64,000 nucleotides of DNA from CAZRCG01 sp964598565 (lineage in GTDB: Bacteria > Bdellovibrionota > UBA2394): NCBI GenBank assembly GCA_964598565.1, contig CAZRCG010000002.1:310001-374000 (forward strand). The letters are read 5' to 3'. Both the position numbers and the translations under genes were made by a program. The notes beneath the pieces are model-generated. The model saw only the letters and a list, made by a program, of their open reading frames with translations. It had not been told where the DNA came from and did not search any database. This document shows positions 41,621 through 49,291 of this stretch, in pieces (within the stretch, counting starts at the first letter, position 1; the number at the start of each line of letters is the position of its first letter).

Positions 41621-42295
41621 TTATGCAGCCTTCTGTTGAGTTTGTGGCTTCTTGCGAAACGGAAAGCCGAGGAGCGACAATAAGCTTCTTCCTTCGTCAT
41701 CCGTCTTTGCATTAGTAACCACCGTGATATTCATCCCGATCGCCAAATCCGCCGTGTCGAACTCTACTTCCGGAAACACCAAGTGATCCTTGAGTCCCAA
41801 AGTATAATTTCCACGACCATCAAATCCCTTATCAGAAATTCCTCTAAAATCTTTAATTCGAGGCAAAGCCAAACTCAAAAGTCGGTCCAAAAATTCGTAC
41901 ATTCGTTGACCTCTTAAAGTAACCATCACGCCAATCGGCAACCCCGCACGCAACTTAAAGTTTGAAATCGCCTTCTTAGACTTGCAAGTAACAGGCTTCT
42001 GCCCAGCAATAGCGGCGAGATCTTTAACAGCTTGATCAATAATCTTGATATTTTGAGTCGACTTTCCAAGACCACAGTTAAGCACTATCTTTCGAATCTG
42101 AGGCACCTGCATCGCTGAAGCATACCCAAAAGTTTTAACCATCTGAGGGACCACAGTTTCTTTATAGGCTGTCCAAAGGCGTGGAAATACCGCCTCAGCG
42201 GGCTCCATCGGCTCCTTAGCTTTTGCTTTGGTAGTTGCCTTTGAAGATGACCCTTCTTTCTTCTTTGGTTTTTCCTTTGTCTCTTTCGTTGACAC
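41621..42295 (-). CDS. rplE: 50S ribosomal protein L5 with N-terminal extension
   Basis: A 224-aa 5S rRNA-binding protein that contacts the P-site tRNA. The core from about residue 45 is canonical (VPQIRKIVLNCGLG, GLPIGVMVTLRG, FRGISDKGFDGRGNYTLG, AKTDDEGRSLL). A Lys/Glu/Ala-rich extension of about 40 residues precedes it, so the protein is longer than the usual 180 aa. No internal start with a ribosome-binding site was seen to remove it. Confidence 0.95.
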   Translation of the reverse strand: MSTKETKEKPKKKEGSSSKATTKAKAKEPMEPAEAVFPRLWTAYKETVVPQMVKTFGYASAMQVPQIRKIVLNCGLGKSTQNIKIIDQAVKDLAAIAGQKPVTCKSKKAISNFKLRAGLPIGVMVTLRGQRMYEFLDRLLSLALPRIKDFRGISDKGFDGRGNYTLGLKDHLVFPEVEFDTADLAIGMNITVVTNAKTDDEGRSLLSLLGFPFRKKPQTQQKAA

Positions 42296-42318
42296 GAACC
42301 AACTCCTTTAGTTGGGCC

Positions 42319-42636
42319 TTAGGCCGCCACTATCTCTTTTGATTTAACTGCTATCCGGACCTTTTTATCGTCCTTCACATCAAAACGCACCCTCGTCGCC
42401 TTCTGGGTCTTTGAATCGACCAAAGCTAGCTTTGATAGGCAAAGGGGCAGCGCTTTTTCCATAATGCCCGAAGGCCCTCCGCCCTGACGGGCTTTTTGAT
42501 GGCGCTTTACGACATTTATCTTTTCAACCACTGCCGTACCTTCTCGAGGATCGACTTTCAATATTTTGCCGGTTTTACCTTTGTCTCGGCCGGTTCTAAC
42601 GATGACAAAGTCTCCCTTTCTTAACTTCGCAGCCAT
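42319..42636 (-). CDS. rplX: 50S ribosomal protein L24
   Basis: A 105-aa assembly-initiator protein with the KOW motif (KGDFVIVRTGRDKGKTGKILKV). ATG 42636 overlaps the rplN stop by one base (TGATG); a GTG one codon earlier is less likely. Confidence 0.95.
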   Translation of the reverse strand: MAAKLRKGDFVIVRTGRDKGKTGKILKVDPREGTAVVEKINVVKRHQKARQGGGPSGIMEKALPLCLSKLALVDSKTQKATRVRFDVKDDKKVRIAVKSKEIVAA

Positions 42637-43004
42637 CACAGCACCTCCGGCGCTAAAGATAAAATCTTCATAAATTTTTTTGCTCGTAATTCTCGCGCCA
42701 CAGGACCAAAGATCCGCGTGCCTATGGGCTCCAAATCATTTCCAATCAAAACCGCGGCATTATCGTCAAACCGAATGTAAGTTCCGTCTACCCGGCCATA
42801 CTCTTTGCTTTGCCGAACGACGACCGCTTTTTTTACTTCACCTTTTTTTACTTTTCCTAAAGGAATCGCTTCTTTAACGGCTACGACTATGACATCCCCT
42901 ATACTGGCACGCTTGCGCTTGGATCCACCAAGTATGCGAATGCACTCGACTTCACGAGCCCCTGTATTGTCGGCTACAATGAGCCTAGTTTGTTCTCGTA
43001 TCAT
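42636..43004 (-). CDS. rplN: 50S ribosomal protein L14
   Basis: A 122-aa subunit-interface protein: MIREQTRLIVADNTGAREVECIRILGG-type start, GTYIRFDDNAAVLI and C-terminal FMKILSLAPEVL. One of the most conserved ribosomal proteins and of standard length. It starts one nt after the rpsQ stop. Confidence 0.97.
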   Translation of the reverse strand: MIREQTRLIVADNTGAREVECIRILGGSKRKRASIGDVIVVAVKEAIPLGKVKKGEVKKAVVVRQSKEYGRVDGTYIRFDDNAAVLIGNDLEPIGTRIFGPVARELRAKKFMKILSLAPEVL

Positions 43005-43005
43005 C

Positions 43006-43293
43006 TTAAGCTACCTCTTCCACGATGCCGACAGTATCGTCCTTGGACCGCTCCAAAATCTTATGTAGGCGAAATCGCTTTTGTGCTGAAAGCGGCTTGC
43101 ACTCCACCGCAGAAATCTTATCGCCCACATTGGCTTCTTCCTTTTCGTCGTGCACCTTAAATTTCTTGAACTTTTTATAGTATTTTCCGTATTTCGGATG
43201 CTTCACAAGAGTCGAGGTTTCGATGACGACCGTCTTCGACATCTTGTCGGACCGAACAATTCCTTCAACAATTCTACGCTTTGTCTTTTCCAT
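43006..43293 (-). CDS. rpsQ: 30S ribosomal protein S17
   Basis: A 95-aa OB-fold protein that binds 16S rRNA early in assembly (GIVRSDKMSKTVVIETSTLVKHPKYGKY, KHPKYGKYYKKFKKFKVHDE). Standard neighbours rpmC and rplN. Confidence 0.96.
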   Translation of the reverse strand: MEKTKRRIVEGIVRSDKMSKTVVIETSTLVKHPKYGKYYKKFKKFKVHDEKEEANVGDKISAVECKPLSAQKRFRLHKILERSKDDTVGIVEEVA

Positions 43294-43314
43294 TCTAAAC
43301 CTTCCAATGAGGCA

Positions 43315-43515
43315 TCAATTAGACGCCGATTCCTTCATGCGAATATGAGTTTTAATCCGAGCGACCTCGCGACGCAAACGTAAAAAATCGGAAGTCTTCT
43401 TAAACTTCCCCAGCCGAAAGTTTCTACGAGTCACAACCAACTCATCCGTTGTCTCTTTCAGACGATTGGTAAGATCATCTTTTGTCAGTTCCTTATAATT
43501 AACTTTCTCTGCCAT
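43315..43515 (-). CDS. rpmC: 50S ribosomal protein L29
   Basis: A 66-aa helical hairpin protein near the exit tunnel (KELTKDDLTNRLKETTDELVVTRRNFRLGK...VARIKTHIRMKE). The ATG at 43515 gives the family-typical start; the frame upstream overlaps rplP. The start of rpmC lies 20 nt after the rplP stop. Confidence 0.95.
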   Translation of the reverse strand: MAEKVNYKELTKDDLTNRLKETTDELVVTRRNFRLGKFKKTSDFLRLRREVARIKTHIRMKESASN

Positions 43516-43535
43516 AAACTCAGTCCTTCTTCTCT

Positions 43536-43949
43536 CTACGCTGCTGCTCGGGATACAAAGCGGCACTTTAACGGCAATTTAGACGCCGCCAAGCGAAAGG
43601 CCTCTTTCGCAATAGTCACATCAATACCCTCAATTTCAAACAAAATGCGGCCGGGCTTAATTACCGAAACCCAATACTCGGGAGCTCCCTTGCCCTTACC
43701 CATACGAACTTCAAGAGGCTTCTTTGAAACCGGCTTATCTGGAAACACTCGAGTCCAGAGCTTTCCACCACGCTTAATGTGGCGATTAATGCTAATACGT
43801 CCGGCCTCAATTTGACGCGCCGTCAGCCGGCCCCGATCCACGGCCTGCAGACCAAAATCTCCAAAGGACAAAAACTGGCCTCGTGTGGCCTGCCCTCGGT
43901 TTCGACCCTTCGACTGCTTTCTCCACTTCTGCTTTGCTGGTTGCAACAT
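43536..43949 (-). CDS. rplP: 50S ribosomal protein L16
   Basis: A 137-aa protein near the A-site tRNA elbow: MLQPAKQKWRKQSKGRNRG start, GRISINRHIKRGGKLWTRVFPDKPVS and GKGKGAPEYWV. Standard length. Lies between rpsC (53 nt upstream) and rpmC. Confidence 0.97.
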   Translation of the reverse strand: MLQPAKQKWRKQSKGRNRGQATRGQFLSFGDFGLQAVDRGRLTARQIEAGRISINRHIKRGGKLWTRVFPDKPVSKKPLEVRMGKGKGAPEYWVSVIKPGRILFEIEGIDVTIAKEAFRLAASKLPLKCRFVSRAAA

Positions 43950-44002
43950 TTTAATTATTCCTCATCCAAATATTACGAAAAAATCTCAACTACCGCGGAA
44001 AA

Positions 44003-44671
44003 TTAGGAGGCCGTCATTGGAACGGGCTCATCCTGCACAGCCTTCTTCTCCAAAACTTCACCCTTAAAGACCCAAACCTTTACACCAATAGCACCGTAAG
44101 TTGTAAAGGCTGTCGCCACTCCATAATCAATGTCAGCTCTCAGAGTGTGCAGAGGAACTCGACCTTCCCGATACTTCTCAACCCGGGCCATCTCCGCGCC
44201 CGCCAATCGACCCCCAAGTTGCACTTTAATTCCCTCAGCACCGAACTTCACAGCGGCCTGAATTGCCTTCTTCATCGCCCTTCGAAAAGCCACTCGACGC
44301 TCCAACTGGCTCGCAATATTTTCGGCCACAAGCTTCGCATCGGTTTCAGCCTTTCGAACCTCTTTGATATTTAAGAGCAGTTCAGAAGACGCAAGCTTCT
44401 GTAAATCTGCCTTAAGCAAATCGATACCAGCACCCTTTTTACCAATAATAACTCCAGGTCGAGAGGTATGAATGGTCACTCGTACCTTGGTCGAAGACCT
44501 TTCAATGACAACTTTCGACACGCCTGCATGCGAAACCTTATCTTTGATATACTTACGTATGCCTAGGTCCTCAGCCAAAAGCGACCCGTATTTTCTCTCG
44601 GAAAACCAAATCGAGTCCCAGCCCTTAATAACCTTTAATCTAAATCCACCTGGATGAATCTTCTGACCCAT
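44003..44671 (-). CDS. rpsC: 30S ribosomal protein S3
   Basis: A 222-aa protein at the mRNA entry tunnel. KH domain with RPGVIIGKKGAGID and the C-terminal domain (KKAIQAAVKFGAEGIKVQLGGRLAGAEMAR, YGAIGVKVWVFKGE). Standard length and context between rplV and rplP. Confidence 0.97.
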   Translation of the reverse strand: MGQKIHPGGFRLKVIKGWDSIWFSERKYGSLLAEDLGIRKYIKDKVSHAGVSKVVIERSSTKVRVTIHTSRPGVIIGKKGAGIDLLKADLQKLASSELLLNIKEVRKAETDAKLVAENIASQLERRVAFRRAMKKAIQAAVKFGAEGIKVQLGGRLAGAEMARVEKYREGRVPLHTLRADIDYGVATAFTTYGAIGVKVWVFKGEVLEKKAVQDEPVPMTAS

Positions 44672-44692
44672 TGAACCTTCCTTCGCTACTTT

Positions 44693-45025
44693 CTATTCCG
44701 CATCCGAAACAATGACCGAAATATGTACCGATCGTCGACGCATTCGATGAGCCATACCTCGCTGGCGGGTCATCATTCGATACATCATCGGACCTTTATT
44801 AACTTGAATCTCTTTCACCTTGAGTGCATCCACATCCATCTGCTTCTCGTGAGCATTAGCTCGGGCAGATTCGACCACCTTCTTGATGTAAATCGCGCCC
44901 TTTTTAGGAGTAGCTCCAAGAGCTGCCAATGCAAACTCAATCGGTCGGCCGCGAACCATCTTAGCAATTGGCTGCATCTTCTTGGCTGAAATTCGTGCAA
45001 AATTGTGTCGAGCAAATGCTTCCAT
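44693..45025 (-). CDS. rplV: 50S ribosomal protein L22
   Basis: A 110-aa tunnel-wall protein. RISAKKMQPIAKMVRGRPIEFALAAL and the beta-hairpin with MYRMMTRQRGMAHRMRRRSVHISV are canonical. It starts 1 nt after the rpsS stop. Confidence 0.96.
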   Translation of the reverse strand: MEAFARHNFARISAKKMQPIAKMVRGRPIEFALAALGATPKKGAIYIKKVVESARANAHEKQMDVDALKVKEIQVNKGPMMYRMMTRQRGMAHRMRRRSVHISVIVSDAE

Positions 45026-45026
45026 C

Positions 45027-45311
45027 TTAAGCAGCTCCTCTCATTGATTTTCTATCACCCGAATGCATCTTAAAGGTTCTGGTGGGTGAAAACTCCCCCA
45101 GCTTATGGCCGACCATATTTTCTGTTACAAAAACAGGAATAAAAGATTTTCCATTGTGCACCGCAATCGTGAAGCCCACCATTTCAGGCAATATGGTCGA
45201 TCGACGTGACCAAGTTTTAATCATTTTTTTATTGGAACTTTCTTTCGCCGCCATCACTTTATCTAAAAGCGTATAGTCAACAAAAGGTCCCTTTTTTAGC
45301 GAACGTGCCAT
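45027..45311 (-). CDS. rpsS: 30S ribosomal protein S19
   Basis: A 94-aa small-subunit head protein (MARSLKKGPFVDYTLLDKV, TWSRRSTILPEMVGFTIAVHNGKSFIPVFVTENMVGHKLGEFSPTRTF in parts). Conserved length. Two nt after the rplB stop. Confidence 0.97.
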   Translation of the reverse strand: MARSLKKGPFVDYTLLDKVMAAKESSNKKMIKTWSRRSTILPEMVGFTIAVHNGKSFIPVFVTENMVGHKLGEFSPTRTFKMHSGDRKSMRGAA

Positions 45312-45313
45312 TT

Positions 45314-46147
45314 CTATGATGCTCCTAATCTCGAATTGCGTCTTTGAACTCTCATAGAGTCGGTTCGCTTACTATTGCGAGTTCGATATCCCTTTGTCGG
45401 TTGACCCCAAGGAGTTACCGGATGTCGTCCACCCTTGGTCTTACCCTGACCCCCACCATGTGGATGATCCACAGGATTCATAGTAGTCCCCCTGTTATGG
45501 GGCATGCGTCCCATCCATCGCATACGACCGGCTTTACCCCAACTGATATTCATATGCTCAGAATTGCCAATCTGTCCGATGGTCGCAAAATTGTCGGCAT
45601 GCACCTTTCTCACTTCGCTCGAAGGTAATCGAACCGTTGCGTACTCGCCTTCCTTGGCCAGCAATTGAGCATAGACTCCCGCCGACCGAACCAAGGCCCC
45701 ACCTTTTCCACGTTTCAATTCAATATTGTGAATAAACGTACCCACTGGAATGGCCTTTAAAGGAAGCGAACAACCCACAAGAATATCGGCATCGGGCCCG
45801 GAACTAATCCAGGAATCCACCTTCAAGGCATCCGGCGCTAAAATATAGCGCTTCTCACCATCGATATAAGCCAATAAAGCTATGTTGGCCGAGCGATTTG
45901 GATCGTACTCGATGCTCACAACTCTCGCCTTCACGCCGACCTTGTCCCGTTTAAAATCAATGACCCTGTACAAGCGCTTGTGACCACCGCCACGAAAACG
46001 TGATGTGATATGGCCATGATTGTTACGGCCCCCAGATTTGTTTAGAGGTCCTAATAACGATTTTTCTGGTCTCTTCTCTGTGATTACAGAAAAATCTCGT
46101 TTCGTATAATACCGTCGCGACGGAGTAACTGGTTTATAAAATCCCAT
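45314..46147 (-). CDS. rplB: 50S ribosomal protein L2
   Basis: A 277-aa protein close to the peptidyl-transferase centre. Conserved blocks: KSGGRNNHGHITSRFRGGGHK, GRAGRMRWMGRMPHNRGTTMNPVDHPHGGG (contains the functionally important His near PVDHPHGG) and the C-terminal RTRNSKRTDSM. Standard length; follows rplW by 7 nt. Confidence 0.97.
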   Translation of the reverse strand: MGFYKPVTPSRRYYTKRDFSVITEKRPEKSLLGPLNKSGGRNNHGHITSRFRGGGHKRLYRVIDFKRDKVGVKARVVSIEYDPNRSANIALLAYIDGEKRYILAPDALKVDSWISSGPDADILVGCSLPLKAIPVGTFIHNIELKRGKGGALVRSAGVYAQLLAKEGEYATVRLPSSEVRKVHADNFATIGQIGNSEHMNISWGKAGRMRWMGRMPHNRGTTMNPVDHPHGGGQGKTKGGRHPVTPWGQPTKGYRTRNSKRTDSMRVQRRNSRLGAS

Positions 46148-46154
46148 AAAGTAC

Positions 46155-46457
46155 CTATACCGATTCGAATAATTCTAAAGTTTGTCCAGCCTTCAAGCGA
46201 ACGAAAGCCTTCTTTCTATTAATTCTCTTACCAATGGAGCGTCCCATTCGCTTAACTTTTCCCCGAAGAATCATCGTTCTTACGTCCTCAACTTGGATGC
46301 CGGGCTTCAGCGCTTCGACAGCTTTCTTGATCTCCAGTTTGTTCGCATCGAGGTCGCAGTAAAACGCATAGCGATTTGCGGAGGCCTGCAATCCGGCAGC
46401 CTTCTCCGTAACGACAGGATATATCTCGCGTGTCTTTACAAAACCAACCGAGCTCAT
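46155..46457 (-). CDS. rplW: 50S ribosomal protein L23
   Basis: A 100-aa exit-tunnel protein that docks trigger factor and SRP (PVVTEKAAGLQASANRYAFYCDLDANKLEIKKAVEAL in parts, VRTMILRGKVKRMGRSIGKR). The start overlaps the rplD stop (ATGA), so the two are coupled. Confidence 0.96.
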   Translation of the reverse strand: MSSVGFVKTREIYPVVTEKAAGLQASANRYAFYCDLDANKLEIKKAVEALKPGIQVEDVRTMILRGKVKRMGRSIGKRINRKKAFVRLKAGQTLELFESV

Positions 46458-47074
46458 GCAGCCAACCTTTCTGTCACGGCCTTAATAGCCGCCTTTGTCA
46501 ATAAAACTTGGTCGTGCTTAAGAATATCGAAGACGTTTAGCCCCTTCACACTCAACAACTTCAGAGACTGAATATTCTTCGCGGACCTGAGTGTCATCGC
46601 ATCAAATTCACCAATCACCAGGTAGGATCGGCCACCCAAAGAAGCGACCGTTTTCCAAGCATCCTTTGTTTTGCCAGAGGCTACAACAAAGTCCTCGACT
46701 GCAAAGAGCTTACCTTCGTAATTCTTCTGAGAAAGTGCGCCTCTCAGGGCCTCGCGCTTTGCCTTGGCGTTCATGGAACTCTCGTAGTTCCGAGGCTTAG
46801 GTCCAAACGCAATACCACCGCCAGGTTGATGAGGACCAATCAACGTACCTTGTCGCGCGTTGCCTGTGCCCTTTTGACGAAATGGCTTCTTTCCTGTGCC
46901 ACTTACTTCCGCTCTTGTCTTTGTGGAGTGTGTCCCCTGCCTTAGAGCGCGCCTCTGCATAACTACATAATCGTTGAGCAAGGTAGGATTGAATGTCGCC
47001 TTGACGATGGAATCATCAATAACTTCTTTTCCTACACTTCCATTAGCTAAATTTTTTATCGTGATCTCAGCCAT
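46454..47074 (-). CDS. rplD: 50S ribosomal protein L4
   Basis: A 206-aa tunnel protein with the extended loop TRAEVSGTGKKPFRQKGTGNARQG. In E. coli L4 represses the S10 operon; whether that applies here is unknown. It sits between rplC (13 nt upstream) and rplW (4-nt overlap). Confidence 0.96.
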   Translation of the reverse strand: MAEITIKNLANGSVGKEVIDDSIVKATFNPTLLNDYVVMQRRALRQGTHSTKTRAEVSGTGKKPFRQKGTGNARQGTLIGPHQPGGGIAFGPKPRNYESSMNAKAKREALRGALSQKNYEGKLFAVEDFVVASGKTKDAWKTVASLGGRSYLVIGEFDAMTLRSAKNIQSLKLLSVKGLNVFDILKHDQVLLTKAAIKAVTERLAA

Positions 47075-47087
47075 GATAATTCACTTC

Positions 47088-47723
47088 CTAAGCCGCAGCT
47101 TTTTGAGCTGCCTTTAAGCGCTCTAACTTCAAGAGACCGCCCTTGCCTCCTGGCAATGGGCCCTTCAACAAAATCAAATTTTCCTCAGGGAGCACCGCCA
47201 CAACTTCAACAGATCGAAGGCTCACCTGCTCCGTACCCCAACGACCCGACATCTTTTTGCCTTTGATGACATGAGCTGGCCATGTATGCATACCGGACGA
47301 ACCCATCTTTCTTTGGCAATTACCGCCGTGAGACTCTCGTCCCGTAGAAAAGTTCCATTTCTTGATAACACTGGTCCAACCATGCCCTTTAGAGATACCT
47401 TCAACCTTTAAAATATCTCCAACGCTAAATGCAGAGACCGTAATCTCACTTCCACGCTCGAGACCCGCACCCGAAAACTCTCGCAGCACCCGATAACACT
47501 CACTTCCCATCTTCTTGAAAAAGCCCAAAAGAGCCTTTGAAGAGACTTTGGATCCTTGAATCGCTTCGAAGCCCAGAATGGCAGACTCATAACCATCTCG
47601 CTCTTTCGTGCGAAGCTCAACAACCTTACAAGGACCTGCTTTGACGACGGTTACAGGAATACGCCTCCCATCATCTGATACAGAACTCGTGATTCCAATT
47701 TTTCTTCCCAAAATTACGCTCAT
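47088..47723 (-). CDS. rplC: 50S ribosomal protein L3
   Basis: A 211-aa early assembly protein (MSVILGRKIGITSSVSDDGRRIPVTVV start, ESHGGNCQRKMGSSGMHTWPAHVIKGKKMSGRWG in parts). Standard neighbours rpsJ and rplD. Confidence 0.96.
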   Translation of the reverse strand: MSVILGRKIGITSSVSDDGRRIPVTVVKAGPCKVVELRTKERDGYESAILGFEAIQGSKVSSKALLGFFKKMGSECYRVLREFSGAGLERGSEITVSAFSVGDILKVEGISKGHGWTSVIKKWNFSTGRESHGGNCQRKMGSSGMHTWPAHVIKGKKMSGRWGTEQVSLRSVEVVAVLPEENLILLKGPLPGGKGGLLKLERLKAAQKAAA

Positions 47724-47749
47724 AAAATTATCTCCAACCCGCCGAGGCG

Positions 47750-48055
47750 CTACTCAATCTCAACGTGAACGCCTGCCGACAGGTCAAGCTTCATGAGAGC
47801 ATCAATGGTTTGCTGAGTAGGACTCACAATATCCAACAGTCTTTTGTGAGTCCTAACTTCAAAATGCTCTCGGGACTTCTTATCCGTATGAGGAGAACGA
47901 AGTACGCAGTAGCGAGATATTTGAGTCGGCAAAGGCACAGGCCCCGCTAGGCCCGCCCCTGTTCGTCGCGCTGTCGCAACGATCTCTTGAATGGCAGAAT
48001 CCAACAAAGTAGATTCGTAAGCCTTAAGTTTAATTCGGATTTTCTCACCCTGCAC
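47750..48055 (-). CDS. rpsJ: 30S ribosomal protein S10
   Basis: A 101-aa protein of the small-subunit head that also works in transcription antitermination (NusE). KIRIKLKAYESTLLDSA, GPVPLPTQISRYCVLRSPHTDKKSREHFE are canonical. It follows tuf by 22 nt without an obvious promoter, joining the str and S10 operons. Confidence 0.97.
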   Translation of the reverse strand: MQGEKIRIKLKAYESTLLDSAIQEIVATARRTGAGLAGPVPLPTQISRYCVLRSPHTDKKSREHFEVRTHKRLLDIVSPTQQTIDALMKLDLSAGVHVEIE

Positions 48056-48077
48056 AGACCGCTCTCCTTAACTTAAA

Positions 48078-49268
48078 TTAATCCTGCACTTCAGTAACAA
48101 CACCGGCACCTACCGTGCGCCCACCTTCTCGGATGGCGAAACGAAGCTGCTTTTCCATCGCAATGGGTGTTATCAACTCCACTTCAACGCTTATATTGTC
48201 ACCAGGCATCACCATTTCAACGTTCGGAGGAAGTGTTACAACTCCCGTCACATCCGTGGTTCTGAAATAGAACTGAGGTCGATATCCTTTAAAGAAGGGA
48301 GTATGCCTTCCACCTTCTTCTTTGGTCAAGATGTAGACCTCAGCTTTAAACTTCGTATGCGGCTTAATACTTCCCTTGGCGCATACGACTTGACCGCGCT
48401 CAACATCTTCTCGCTTCGTTCCACGAAGCAAAAGCCCAACGTTGTCGCCAGCTTGACCTTGATCTAACAACTTGCGGAACATTTCAACACCCGTAATGAC
48501 GGTTGTCTGGTTGGGACGAATACCGACAATCTCCACTTCATCACCGACCTTGACGATGCCTCGCTCAATACGACCGGTAACCACTGTTCCTCGACCTGAG
48601 ATCGAAAAAACATCTTCAACCGGCATCAACACCGGCTTGTCAATATCACGCACCGGGTCTGGAATATAGGAATCTAAGGTTTCCAACAACTTCATGATGG
48701 CCGGCTCTCCAAGCGGGCCCGCATCGCCTTCGAGTGCCTTCAATGCTGAACCACGAACAATTGGAATCTCATCGCCAGGAAACTTATAGAGTTTCAACAG
48801 ATCTCTAAGCTCAACTTCAACCAACTCGAGCAGCTCGGGATCATCCACCATGTCACATTTATTCAAAAATACAACGATGTAGGGAACACCGACTTGTCGT
48901 GCCAAAAGAATATGCTCTCGAGTTTGGGGCATGGGACCATCTGCCGCCGAACATACCAAGATCGCGCCATCCATTTGGGCGGCGCCCGTGATCATATTCT
49001 TTACGTAGTCAGCATGCCCAGGGCAGTCGACATGAGCGTAGTGTCGGTTGGCGGTTTCATACTCCACATGAGTCGTTGAAATTGTAATCCCGCGAGCTTT
49101 TTCTTCGGGGGTTTTATCAATTTGATCATAGGCGCGGAACTCGCCCATGCCCTTGGTGGCGCTCACTTTCGTGATAGCCGCTGTGAGCGTTGTCTTTCCA
49201 TGATCGACGTGACCAATCGTTCCCACGTTTACATGCGTTTTCTTTCGTTCAAACTTTGCCTTTGCCAT
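48078..49268 (-). CDS. tuf: Elongation factor Tu
   Basis: A 396-aa GTPase that delivers aminoacyl-tRNA to the ribosome. GTP-binding motifs GHVDHGKT (19-26), DCPGHADY and NKCDMVDD are intact, as are domains II and III (FRTTDVTGVVTLP, C-terminal GVVTEV). Located between fusA and rpsJ. Only one tuf copy lies in the window. Confidence 0.98.
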   Translation of the reverse strand: MAKAKFERKKTHVNVGTIGHVDHGKTTLTAAITKVSATKGMGEFRAYDQIDKTPEEKARGITISTTHVEYETANRHYAHVDCPGHADYVKNMITGAAQMDGAILVCSAADGPMPQTREHILLARQVGVPYIVVFLNKCDMVDDPELLELVEVELRDLLKLYKFPGDEIPIVRGSALKALEGDAGPLGEPAIMKLLETLDSYIPDPVRDIDKPVLMPVEDVFSISGRGTVVTGRIERGIVKVGDEVEIVGIRPNQTTVITGVEMFRKLLDQGQAGDNVGLLLRGTKREDVERGQVVCAKGSIKPHTKFKAEVYILTKEEGGRHTPFFKGYRPQFYFRTTDVTGVVTLPPNVEMVMPGDNISVEVELITPIAMEKQLRFAIREGGRTVGAGVVTEVQD

Positions 49269-49291
49269 AGTGCCTCCTGAAACAAATTAAA

